Positions 23,611 through 34,310 of a stretch of DNA of 64,000 bases are shown piece after piece. The notes beneath the pieces were generated by a model, which worked only from the letters and a program-made list of their open reading frames with translations, was not told where the DNA came from and ran no database searches. The stretch is from positions 147,845-211,844 of the forward strand of contig MNCI01010386.1 of assembly GCA_015680685.1 (NCBI GenBank). Reading direction: 5' to 3'. How positions within the stretch are numbered: position 1 is the first letter of the stretch; every line of letters begins with the position of its first letter. The stretch comes from Gnetum montanum (lineage: Eukaryota; Streptophyta; Gnetopsida; Gnetales; Gnetaceae). The position numbers and the translations under genes were made by a program.

Positions 23611-26359
23611 ATGGCCCCAAAAAAAGAAGGATAAGAAAGACCTTTACAAGGTGCAGCCAAACACCTAAGCGATGGCAAAGGTTGACTAGGAGAAGAGGGC
23701 CCACTAGCCAAACATGAAGAATAGGAAGCCTAGTCATTTTCGCATTCATGAAGAGGCTCCTACTATAGGGCAATCAGTCCAAGGAGAGGCTACAGAACCA
23801 CAAGCCCCAGTGCAAGGACAATACCTCACATTATCCCAAGAATGCCTTAGAGCCATCTAGGAGAAATCCATGTTGACCACGATCATCATGGAAATGAACT
23901 TCATTTCATTTATGGCATTTTCCCCTGAGGTAATTAGAACTCAACTCTTGGCATCACCTTTATGGAACATCCTTTCAGAAAGTGGGGAATGTTACCTCAA
24001 TGAGACATACTAACTTTGGTATAATAAGGAAGAAGACACCACAATCAACATCAATGGAGTCACTGTCTCCTTTTTTAGTCAAGAAAATTGTAGAGGCTCT
24101 AAATCTACCAAATGTGGTGGCCAAGTTGGTGCATCTGTCCACAAGGTCTAATGTAAAAACCATAAATTTGTGGCTAAAGCAAGCATATAACAAAGACAAT
24201 AAAACATACAGTGGGTTAACTCTAGAAGAGAGTACTTATTTTAAGATAGGCACATACCATCTCTTCCCAACTAAATGGCTCAACAGAATATCAACCTATG
24301 CAGCCAAGGAAAGTCCAATATTGATGGGAAAATACAATGTCAATCTTCCCTAATTGTACTTCATGGAAATTCAAAGGTAGTTTAAAGAAAAGAAGGCAAG
24401 GAAGCCAACAATTCTATTTCCTTACCTAATCAAGAAGTTGTGCATGTGCACCAAAATCCTGGGATACACCGATGATGTTCCCAGGAGGACTCAAAATGCT
24501 TCTTTTGCTAAGTTACTTAAACTCATAGCACTAAGGAAAGACCTTGGTGATGAACATGAACAAGAACAAAAAAAGGAACCAAAACTAGAAAAGGAAACAG
24601 AGAAAGAACCTAAGCAATGGTGAGAGCCACAAGTTCCATTGCCACTACCACAAGATTACTAGCCCACAATAAGCCATCTGCAAAAAATAGCTGAAACTTT
24701 TAGTTAGGGAAGTAGGGACGAATCAAACCTCTTTTGAGTCATCAATGATGCTGTGCAGCCCACTATTTCTACTAATCCATTAACGGGGTAGATTTCTTTA
24801 CAAGAAAGAGGAGAAGCCCAATGGTCATAGTCTCTAGTAATGCCACATCTTTTTAAATAATGCTTGAAATAGGAGAAGGTGCTACCATCATGATCATGTA
24901 GCACCAAGATGTGATAGGCATAGTGAAATTTATCATAGATCATATTAAAAAATCTTTTAATATGCCTGTTATGCCTTTAATGGATTTGACTAGGACCAGA
25001 GATGCCCAAATGCTAGCTAGGACTTCAATGACTCTTGTGGCCCATGAGGATGTTCTTGACAAATTTCTATAGACTAGACAAGTGATGGTAACTCTTTTTG
25101 ACATCCCCAATGATGTCACTAAAGTTCAATTAGACCTCATCACAATAAAAGGGAAGCTAGTCATGGTAGAAACCAAGACAAAGTGTGTGAAAACAAAAGT
25201 GCATTGACTACAACAAGAGTTGGGTACCTTGAGGGTTGGAAGAAGGAATCCTTCCCAATTTGTTGTGGCTGACCAGCTAGGAAAATTCTGAATGGAGAAG
25301 CTAAACCAATTAATCAAACAAAACAAAGCTACTAAGAAAGAGAAGGAGAAGGTAGTCTAAAATGCCTCAACTACCAAAGCACAAGTATATGTCCATAAGA
25401 AGGCATTGACCACTGCATAAGAAGAAAACATGCAGCTTACTGTTGATAATGCCAAGTTGACCACTATTGAGAAACAAAGGAACATTTTGGAAAACAAGTG
25501 TCCACTAATTGAAAGAAAAATTGGTTAGGGTCAACCAAGACATAAGTAGATTGGCCAAAAAAAATTGAACCCTCTCAATGAAGGAGGTCTACATAATACA
25601 TCAACAATCTGCAATTGAGATAAGCACATGGAAAAATGAGGCCAAGAAACATGAAAATTTGAAGGAGCACTTCCAGGATAAAATTAGCATTACAAACAAA
25701 TCAATGAAAAAGAAATCCAAATGGCAAAGGCCTTCATCAATTCCATGTCAGCGTAGAATCCTGACTAGCAACCAATCTTGGATAGCTATTCCTCAATGCA
25801 CCAAGTGGAAGTAAAGAATAAGGACTTGCAAATTGAAGATTTGAAAAAGTATATGGCATTGGCTAACCTTTGCTATGCCAACCTTGCCATGTTAATAGTA
25901 GGTTGACCTAGAAATGAGATAGAGCATTAAGTAGTAGCCATCTATGTGCTATATGAAAAATATTTTGCAAATAGGAAAAGTGTCCTACAAAAACTTCATG
26001 TGGCAAACTCATAATTGAAAGCAATTAAGGCTCACTACCACAGACAAAGAGATGTAGCCTTGGACCTAGCCAAGAGATTGATGAATCACCATGAATTGAA
26101 AGAAAAGGCCAAGGCCTTCAAGGAGGAACGACGGTAGTTCGCAGCTTGGTACGTGAAAGAAAATAAGATGTTCCTACAACTACCATTTTTGTGGGATGTA
26201 CTGGTTCCAACACACATCAGCTTATTAACTTGGATAGTACGTGATCCAAGAATAGAGGAGAAGAAGTTACAAGTGCTCCTAAATCACTACAAATTCCAAA
26301 AGCTTGACAACAAGGAAAAGAGGTCAATGGAAGAGCCACCACCTTTAGGAACTACATGA
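23611..26359 (+). pseudogene. Extra 3' ORF of element A: globular domain, coiled coil, conserved tail
   Basis: About 900 codons between the internal promoter-like array and the polypurine tract. The ATG at 23611 opens with basic residues. The N-terminal part (about 23860-24480) contains NILSESGECYLNETY, LTLEESTYFKIGTYHL and LFPYLIKKLC, each with a counterpart in the extra ORF of B. This part recalls the 'putative plant transposon protein' domain found next to Athila-like elements, but that is a resemblance only. The middle (about 24960-26150) is Lys/Glu/Gln-rich with heptad spacing, a long coiled coil. The C-terminus has MFLQLPFLWDV then THISLLTWIV and an IEEKKLQVLL helix. No membrane segment or retroviral enzyme motif was seen. 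Several in-frame TAG codons and at least one frameshift break it. Function unknown. Confidence 0.65.
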
Positions 26360-26548
26360 GTTCCCCAAGTTTTGTTGTTTTGTTGTTCTATCATGTGTCC
26401 ATTTTTGTAAAAACACCAATATGGCATGGAAGAGTCGATTTTTGTGTCTAGTTAAGTCAGTCAATAATTCTTTACCTTCCTAATAGTAAAGAACTTGTTT
26501 CTCATTTTGTTTAACTCAAGGATGAGTTCTCATTTAGTTATGGGGGTA

Positions 26549-27447
26549 TGATGAGTCATGTTTTGCAAGGCCCTAATATGGGATATCCAATATCGAAGCT
26601 GCGATGTTGGGTATTTGATATCGAGGCATAACTCCTGATGTCAAACATCTAATATTTCCCTTTTTTTGCAAGCCTATAAATACCACACTTGAATGCAAGG
26701 TTGGGAGATAACAAATAGCATAGAGAGATAGAATAGATTCATAGATTTTTTATTTCAAAGCTCTGTTAGTTTCTAGTGCATGCCTGCAATATGATGTCAA
26801 GTGATTGTACGACATCCTTATTTGAGTGTGACATACTTAGACACGTTACATGTTTGGAAATAAAGATTGAGATTACTTCCATCATTGCAACATCCATTTA
26901 GCTTTATTACTTTTAATTATCTTAATTTATTTAAATGTTTACTATTTTCCTTAGTTAATGTTTCCATTTATTGCTCTTTATTATTCTTGTCGTTAAGCAG
27001 AATGACTACAATTAATCATGAGCACTTAAGCGTAATTACTTGATAACCCAATAGTGTATCATTTGGTACACCCAATGATGTACACTTTGTAATCCCAGCA
27101 GTAGTTACACAAAGTCCAAGGCATGTATGGATGGTTAGGGATGGGTACTCATTGCATGTAGGCTAGTCTAGACTTTACTTTCCATTGTTAATTAGATTAA
27201 ACAACCAATTTCTTTATTATCATTAGGCATAGCTTAGGGCCAAACAACATCAACTATCTTATGCCTCACTTTGGATTAAACCATACGTGACAAGACTACC
27301 ACTAGTCCAAGTGGGAAGACAATGAGCTGTGATCTAGGCATAATGATCTAGATGCCACAACTAGTTCCATCCACGAAATTTGACTAGATCGTGTGTGAAA
27401 GCTTGTGATTCATATGGTTGGACGTAAGTGTACCTCATTACTCATCA
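26549..27447 (+). repeat. 3' LTR of element A
   Basis: An 899-bp partner of 18105-18993. It is preceded by a purine-rich TTATGGGGGTA (26539-26548), the likely polypurine tract. The TATA box is at 26675-26682. It ends CTCATCA at 27447, before the AAGGA target copy. Confidence 0.9.
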
Positions 27448-27452
27448 AAGGA

Positions 27453-27880
27453 GTAGGCTCCCCCTACATGTGCAACTTTCTCTTGGATCTTTAAGATCAA
27501 CTTGTAAATAATCAAAGTATTACAATTGTAATTTATTATTAAGATGCAATGTGGAGACTAATGTTTTCAAACTGTAAAATTTTCATGGATCTATCGTATA
27601 AATAGAAAAAATATTTCAAAGGACATGAGCTTAGAATTAGATCATCACAAGTAGTTCAAATTAAGTAAAATTGAATGCAAGATAAGAAATCAATACAAGT
27701 GCTACACTATAAATCTTTACAAAAGCAATTATATCAATATCATGAATGTAAGAGATGTTCTAGATACTTATACCATCATTTTCCTAATCTAGACAAGACA
27801 CAAATAATTTTGGACTTCTCAACCACTATTTTTATTAGCTAGCAAGCAAAGAGATAGAAACTTACCTTAACTTACCTTGC
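27453..27880. other. Non-coding internal part of element D, right of A
   Basis: This is the continuation of D after A. A CTCCCCCTACA stretch (27467-27478) corresponds to the F region at about 2948-2960. No coding content is recognised until the gag-linked frames that start near 27870. Confidence 0.5.
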
Positions 27881-29560
27881 TTGCTAGTGAAAAGAGAAGA
27901 TTAATGCAGTTTGAGGTATGGTCCCCTATCATGAAGTACCTTCTCATCCTTGGGTTCTCTTTCATTAGATCATATATGTGATGTCTCAATTTGCTCATGT
28001 TCTTTATGATAGAACCCTTGATCACTTTTTGCATTATTTTTAGTACTCCATTTCTCTTCATTCTCACTTATTGGTACCTGCACAATTTTCTTACCAAAGC
28101 CTTTTTGACAAGAACAAGCATTAATCTTTTCTTGATCATCATAGTTAAGAGTCTTCTTACAACCATAATTTTTACACACAAATAAAGCATTATCCTCATG
28201 ATCAAAATTATCAAACCTTACTATGCTTGAGCTTGAATTTTCATGTGTTTCTTCCTCTAAATTCTTTGGCTAGTTTTCAAGAGTCCCTTCTTGAATCTTG
28301 CTGCAATCCTTGTTAAAAGAGGTTAGTTGTTGAATCTTAGCTTTTAGGTCTAAGATCTCTTCTTTTACTTCAACATGAATAGCATCTAGCTTAAAAAGTA
28401 CTAATTTGTTTTCCTTCCTAATCAAATGATGCAAAAGAAAATTTTCTTCTTTAAATTCACTATACCTCTTGTCACACTTATCATCTTATTCAACTATATG
28501 TGAGGAATTTTCATTGGTAAGCGCCATGCATATGAGATGTGAATCTTTGGAAGAATTTCATGCCTCTTCTTCACTTTGCTTACCATCATCCTAACTTGTA
28601 TTAAAGTTGGCCTTTTTTGGTTCCTCATCATTGGATCTATTTCTTGGTTGAATCTTGCTATCATTTGGATCAGGACATTCAAAGTCCATATGATCTCTTC
28701 CTCCACAAACTCAACTTTCTATAGAAGAGAAATCTAATTTAGAAGCATTTAAAAAGTTTTTACCTCTGTTTCTATCTTTAAAGAGATTGGATCTTTGCTA
28801 AGATTCTCCCTTATTTTGTCTTGTAAGCAATCGTTGTAGTTTTCTTGAGAGAAGTGCAACCTCATCTTCACTACCCTCATTATGCTCATTTGACTCCTTC
28901 ACCTTGAAGGTAGTCTTTAGAGCAATAGGTATTTCTTGAATATCTCCTTCACTTATGGGATTCATTTCATAAGCAATGAGAGCACTTTGAATTTCTTCAA
29001 ATCTCAAAGCTAAGAAATTTTGATTTCCTCCATAACTGTCACCTTGGGTTTGAACTTCAATTGTAGAGTTCTAATTATTTTGATGATATTACTTTCAAGT
29101 AGATCCTTTCTTGTTCCTCTAATAGTTACAACAAGATCATTAGCTCTAGAGAAATTATCCTTTATTTACTCACCTTCTCTCATTTTGAGTCTATCATACT
29201 CACTTTGTAAAACCAATAATTTTGATTACTTAACAATAGATGTTCCCTCATAAGTACATTATAAAGTTTGTCAAATTTTGTTGACTGTTCTACATCCTAC
29301 TACTCTATTAAATTCAAATTCATTCAATGCACAATATAAATAATTTTTTTCTTTTGAATCAAACATGAACTTATCCTTTTTCTCTTATGTCCATTTGTTG
29401 CGAGGCTTGATGATGCTAGTGGAGTTGCTGATAGGTAGAGCGTAGCCTTCAAGGATTGACTCCCATACTTCAAATTCCATGGATTCAAAGAACCCTTGCA
29501 TTCTAGCTTTCCAGTAGGCAAAGTCAAATCCGTTGAACATTTATGGCTTTGTGTAAGATG
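27870..29560 (-). pseudogene. Copia gag of element D with long C-terminal extension
   Basis: In minus-strand order, the N-terminal motif NGFDFAYWKARM (about 29500-29535) identifies a copia UBN2-type gag. The capsid part follows (29020-29330). LRFEEIQSALIAYEMN and EDEVALLSRKLQRLL lie at 28800-29007. A degenerate zinc knuckle VCGGRDHMDFEC is at about 28690-28720, with a stop where its first Cys should be. Next are charged, coiled-coil-like frames (28250-28480). The Cys-rich stretch CKNYGCKK...CSCQKG (28090-28180) is not a standard part of gag. TAG and TGA codons interrupt it. No pol follows. Confidence 0.75.
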
Positions 29561-29611
29561 TCCCCTCCATTTTTCACTCTTGAAGTTGATGCTAATAAAG
29601 AAGAGTACTAG

Positions 29612-29623
29612 GCTTTGATATCA
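29612..29623 (-). other. Primer-binding site of element D (tRNA-iMet type)
   Basis: On the minus strand it reads TGATATCAAAGC, two changes from TGGTATCAGAGC. It lies four bases inside the LTR, as in F. Confidence 0.78.
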
Positions 29624-29627
29624 CTTA

Positions 29628-30837
29628 TGTATCATTGAACTTAGAAGGTGTTGATGAATAAGTTCCCCAAATTAAAAATTTGTAACATAAAAGCACATAC
29701 ACTAAATTTAGCATGGTTCCCCAGCTTAGGTAGTCCACACTCAAAGGGTAGATCACTAGCATACCTCCGAACTTTGTTGCTCTCAAAATCTAGTTGAAGG
29801 ATCCACACCCTATATAGTCCTCAAGCCCCACTTTAGAGTGCTATGCCACAACACTATCCACTCCAACCCCTCAAGGTATCTTCAAGCTTGGAATGTGGTT
29901 TCCAGGCTTCCACAACCTTTACAACCTTAAGCTTCACTCTGGAGTGTTTTACCACAACACCAACAACTCAATCCCATAGGATCTCAACAAGCTCAAGCAA
30001 GATGCTTTCCCAAAAGAAGACATCAACCCCATAGGGATACAAGAGAGAAAAATTACAAGGGATAAATGCAACCCAATTAGATAATCCTTGTATGTTGAGG
30101 TACAACACACTTTACAATGAACAAATGATGATACAATGAAGAGCAACAAAGATTACAATGATTCATAAAATGATTGTACAATGATTACACATTAGCCTAC
30201 ACATTTCTCAATGCATATAATGTCTTCTTATAGCTACCATGTTTCTAAATCCTTCTTGGAACTCATGTCATGGCTAGACAACAGTCACTAATAATCATGG
30301 AAGACATCTTCTTTGTGCCTAACATGTCTTTCTAAATTTGCCTTCTATTCTAGGAAGCATCTTTGTTTGGGAAAGATATCTTTGTTTGATGGAAGAGGTC
30401 TTTGTCTAATGGAAAATACCTTTGCCTGAGGAAAGATGTCTGCTATTTCTTGAAGACGTCTTTGCCTATGTTCACTTCAATTCTACCAAGACATCTACTA
30501 TTTTCTAAAGACGTCTTCCTTCAACTTTCTTTGTCCTTTGAATTCATCATTTCTTGTCCACAACCTTGATCTTCCTCATGCTTTAGTGATGAAAAATTTT
30601 CTTGTACAATATCTAGTCATTGTCCACATTATTTAAAATTGTTGCATGTTCATTTGAGATCTTGTGGATGACCTTCTCCTTTGAGCTCTAGACCAATTTG
30701 TTTCTTGTCATCTATGTAAGCTTTAGCTCATCTTGGTTTCTCATGTACATAGAACTACAAACATAATAACTACAAAACCATGCAAACAACCTTTTACTCC
30801 ATTTTACTTAACATCTTGACACACCAAAAGGTCCACA
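29628..30837 (-). repeat. 5' LTR of copia element D
   Basis: It starts TGTATCATTG and ends GGTCCACA on the plus strand, and is homologous to 15958-17232. The minus-strand TATA box (GCTATAAGAAGAC) is at about plus 30222-30234. About ten GACGTC-type palindromes lie at 30300-30520, two of them intact. Confidence 0.88.
30300..30520 (-). promoter_or_regulatory. GACGTC-type palindrome cluster in D 5' LTR
   Basis: Intact GACGTC at 30455-30460 and 30510-30515. About eight further copies are decayed to ATGTC, ACATC or other forms. The cluster lies 70-290 bp upstream of the TATA box. This is the best-preserved cluster in the window and shows what the ancestral unit looked like. Confidence 0.55.
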
Positions 30838-33439
30838 TTTAATTTTATCAAGTTTTTAGTATGATGTGAGTGTCTTTACTCTTTTCTGTATTATGGCAGC
30901 TATATTTTTGTGCATGGTTGTAATATTTTCTTATGTTAAATAGGATTGATAGCACATGATGGTTGATTATCTAGATTGATTTAATTGGATGCTCGATGTT
31001 TGAAAATTTTTCTTATTGTCACATTTTATGCATACATATTAAGATTTGACTAGGCTTCAAGAGGTTGCAAATGTTGCATTGCCAACTTTGAGGGAGTTAT
31101 GATTGATATGTTCATATGTGCTATTGGATTGATATGTACATGAAATGGGCTACTATCTAATTTTTGCTACTATACATCATTTTTGTGTTGAGCATGAGTC
31201 ATAAGATAGGTTGCATTGCGATTGTAGTCAAGTCATAGTAAAAGTTTTAGTCAACATGGGTTGAGCTAAGGTAAAACTAGGGTCATAATGATTTTCATAA
31301 TATTTTTATATGAATTTTTGGTCACAGCATCCTAGCAATGTGGTAATGGTAAAGTTATGATGAGGTGCCAATCACAAAATTCCCACAACCAAGTTGCAAA
31401 AATTCTTAGTTATGGAATTTTTAATCAACATAAGTAGAACAAGAATGCAATGCCTTTACAATAAGGTCATGATGACTATTCTAGGTAGAGTGCAAGGTCC
31501 TTATAAGACATGTTGAGGAAGTAGTCCTTTGAAAAGGATTAATGCAAGTGAGTCACAAGTCATGACTAAGGTAACAATTAGAAAATTATAGCTAATGTTA
31601 ATGATATTTGAAATCGAATGGCTTAGGGTGAATATTTTGTGCTAAGCATATGTCTTAATTTTTTGTGTATTGAGTGATATGATTTTGATTACAATTGATG
31701 TCTTTAGCATCAGTTGCTTAGGGTCAGTAGGCATTTGATGTCCATGTTATGATAGAGATGTACATTCTATATGTTTATGCCTTGCAACTTAATTGATGTC
31801 TATAGCATAGGTTTCTTAGGGTGAGTAGATGTATGATCTATTAGATTTGATTATAATGTTTGTTTTACATGCTTAATCTGTGAGGTGTTCGTTGATACTT
31901 ATAATTAAGGCACGAGCAATGACAAGCAAGGGGTGGGTTGCACTATGTATGCAGAGCAATAGCCCATGTTATTACCTATAGATATAGCCCCATTTGGTCT
32001 TGCATGAGCAAGTTGGAGCTCGATAATATCTCATCTAGTTAACTAAGCAATTGAAGTTCTAGCTTCCCTTCATTTGGATCCAAATCCATATGTGGGTGAG
32101 TGTGAGCAAGATCTTTGTATTCTTTTATCAAACATGTCATCCAAAAAGGCAAAAGCTTATATAGCATAATAGAACTACTATTGCAACAAAGAAATGCAAA
32201 AGTAAAAAAAAAAAAACAAATGAAATAATTCAAGAAATCAAATGGAAAAACATTTTCTTTTACTAATTAAACAAGGGAAAAGTAGCTTATTTAAATGACT
32301 TGAAAGTTGGACTCATAAGTTGATAGTGATATTCATGAATTATGACACTATGATGATTGATGAGTACTCATGTTAACAAATTCATGTTATACATAGTGTG
32401 GATGTGTCAATAGCCATAAGGATTGGATGTGATATGATTAGGGTATTATGTTTGATCATTAGAGCACTAGTTTCCTAGGGTCTATGATATATGTGAGGGA
32501 AACTATGATATATGTGAATCATGCTACTTATATTAATTACATATTAACATGGATGAATATTGTGATCTTGTGTGGGATGCTATAATTTGGCATACATGTG
32601 TATTGTGATCTTGGTAGTGTGTATGTGTGGTAGAGCTTGGCATGATTTATGATATCATGATGTGACTATGCATACATGTAGAGTGATATGCTAGCTATGA
32701 TCATTATGTCTAATATGTGAATTGAGATGCTTGTGCTTGAGATACTATATGTGATTCTTGTGATATATGCACTAAGCTGTATAGACTAGCATGTGTGTTT
32801 CACTGATCTCTAATGTAAGCATCAAAGATCCCTATACCTCACCTCCAAAACAACATTGAACTGCATCGACAGAGGGTGTATAAAGGCTCCCATTTAGTCT
32901 TCACTAACCTCATTTGTTTACAGGTGATGGAGCCAAGATCTCATGAGGTTTAAGAGTCTGAGGAAGGTGCTAATGACAGTGCTTTTATGATGTGAACCAT
33001 TTTGTTATATGCATCTATGTGTGAAATAGACATGTTTGCTGCTGGTTTTGGTTTAGAGATCATGACATCTAATTATATATATGATGACTCTTATGTACTG
33101 AAGATGTACATGATACTCTTTTGTAGAATTGTGTGGATATGTTAGATGCATAGACTTGTATTACCTTTGTAGCCTAATATCTTATGATGCCTTGATGGGT
33201 TAGTTGTACATGGAGAGCTTGTAATATACCTTGGTCATTATGATGTTATGTATGCTAGTAGTGGCTTAATGTTATAATTTCTTTGTCTTTATGGCCAATG
33301 TATGTATTGATATTTTCAAGGAGTGATTTATGTGCTTTCTCTTTGTTTTCGATCCTTGTATGTGTGATGTTAGATGAGCATGTGATGGTAAATGTAGAGA
33401 TAGAATTGAGTTACCCCTGTTTGGTATGGGGTAGACAAG

Positions 33440-34135
33440 TAGGATGTTATAATATAGCTCAAGAAAACATCTCTCTTAAAATGAAAATACGTAGACATAC
33501 TCTAGAATCAAAAGGCTTAAAAATTAATACAACCAAGGCAAAATATATGCAATGTAATTTCGATAACACCATAAATAGTGTGAATTAGAAATAACAATTC
33601 AAAGCCAAAAAGTTCTTCCTACAAATAGTTCCACTACCTAGGATCAATGTTGTAATTAGGTGGTAAATTTGATAAAGATATAAGAAATAGGATGGAGGAT
33701 GATTAAAATAAAGATAGGCTAGTCATGTTCTATACAATAAAATATTCCCAATACAACTAAAGGGAAATTTTACAGGGTAATCATCAGGCATATTATCTTA
33801 TAGGGTGCTAATGTTGGGCAATACAAAAGAGGCATGAATAACAACTTCATGTGGCAAAAATGTGAATGCTTATATGGATATTGAATATTACAAGAAAACA
33901 TAAATAGTAGAGGAAGACTTGGAGTTACTTCTATTTCAGATAAGTTACAAGAATGGCATCTTAGATGGTTTGAGCATGTGCGAAGAAGATTAAATAATGA
34001 ACATATTAAAAAAAGTTGTTATATATTTATTTATGATTTATATCTATTATTTGGCCAAGGGAATCTTTTCATTTTTCAAATTAATGAAATCCCAATTTTG
34101 ATTTTTGTGTTCAAAAAATAAAATAAAATCCATTG
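33440..34135 (+). mobile_element. RTE-type LINE fragment (reverse transcriptase C-terminal part)
   Basis: The plus-strand frame around 33470-33590 reads ISLKMKIRRHTLESKGLKIN then TKAKYMQC, the block after the RT catalytic motif in RTE-clade non-LTR elements. Later blocks are KGKFYRVIIRHIIL (about 33765-33810), the GANVGQ-type motif, and GRLGVTSISDKLQEWHLRWF with EHVRRR (about 33915-33990). Stops and frameshifts separate them. The fragment ends in a short AT-rich tail with AAAATAAAATAAAA (34115-34130). It is 5'-truncated, as usual for LINEs, and abuts the end of the G 3' LTR. Confidence 0.8.
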
Positions 34136-34310
34136 TTATATAATTCTTGCCAATACATGCTCATAATAATTCCCTAACAAAAGTTCATCTCTTGGCCACC
34201 AATTTGATGATAACTATATATATATATATATATATGTGATAAAGTTTAGGCAATTGGTAATTGGCCTCTTGGCCAAAATCATTGTTCCAAGAAAGGCACT
34301 AAAAGAAACA
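34046..34310 (+). repeat. LINE tail and linked TTGGCC repeat, copy 1
   Basis: It matches 41395-41660 in BCE2 intron 2. Both have TATTATTTG...AAG.GAAT, then TTTTTCAAATTAAT.AAATC, and further on AGTTGGCCTCTTGGCC-like sequence (here 34250-34277). A TA microsatellite (34214-34235) is inserted in this copy. Confidence 0.6.
34214..34235. repeat. (TA)n microsatellite
   Basis: Eleven uninterrupted TA units inside the LINE tail repeat. Confidence 0.9.

Larger units (their letters stand above)
18105..27447 (+). mobile_element. Ty3/gypsy-family element A: gag plus extra ORF, no pol
   Basis: LTRs at 18105-18993 and 26549-27447 start TGATGAGTCATG and end CTCATCA. They are flanked by GAGGA (18100-18104) and AAGGA (27448-27452), a target duplication with one G/A change. 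A decayed tRNA-Asp-type primer site follows the 5' LTR. Inside are gag (19119-21044), a non-coding stretch homologous to the post-pol region of B, an internal U3-like array, and the extra ORF (23611-26359). Protease, RT and integrase are completely absent, so A depended on an autonomous relative such as B. It is inserted in copia element D. Confidence 0.88.
15958..30837 (-). mobile_element. Ty1/copia element D, gag-only, hosting gypsy element A
   Basis: LTRs at 15958-17232 and 29628-30837 are clearly homologous along their length. On the minus strand the right LTR is followed by a tRNA-Met type primer site and a gag gene. The left LTR is preceded by a polypurine tract. Flanks are TTTAG (15953-15957) and TTTAA (30838-30842), a five-base duplication with one G/A difference. 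Without A (9.3 kb) the internal part is only about 3 kb. It holds gag but no recognisable protease, integrase or RT, so D was non-autonomous or had lost pol. Confidence 0.85.
8083..33453 (+). mobile_element. Ty3/gypsy element G, chromovirus-like, hosting nested insertions
   Basis: The order on the plus strand is: truncated 5' LTR (8083-10646), tRNA-Met type primer site, gag, protease, RT, RNase H, integrase, a Tekay/Del-like C-terminal region, and a long 3' LTR (14189 to about 33453). Homology between 8090-8285 plus 9530-10646 and 31690-31890 plus 32330-33430 ties the two LTRs together across all the intervening insertions. Four other elements lie inside it: solo LTRs I and H, copia D, and gypsy A within D. 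It is therefore the oldest layer of the region, and its frames are almost fully eroded. Confidence 0.8.
14189..33453 (+). repeat. 3' LTR of gypsy element G, split into three pieces
   Basis: The LTR begins TGCAACCCC after a purine-rich GAGAGAA, which fits a chromovirus polypurine tract and TGTAAC-type LTR start. The pieces are 14189-14472, 15467-15957 and 30843 to about 33453, separated by solo LTR H and by element D. The last piece matches the 5' LTR. Joined, it would be about 3.3 kb. The right end (33430-33455) is uncertain because a LINE fragment follows directly. Confidence 0.65.

Noticed and set aside
23975-24199. Minus-strand 74-codon frame opposite the extra ORF of A
   Set aside because: It is antisense to the conserved plus-strand frame and not conserved in B.
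33283-33459. N-terminal half of the 101-codon frame (33283-33588) as part of the LINE protein
   Set aside because: This part matches the end of the G LTR (10480-10600). Only the part from about 33460 has LINE RT similarity.
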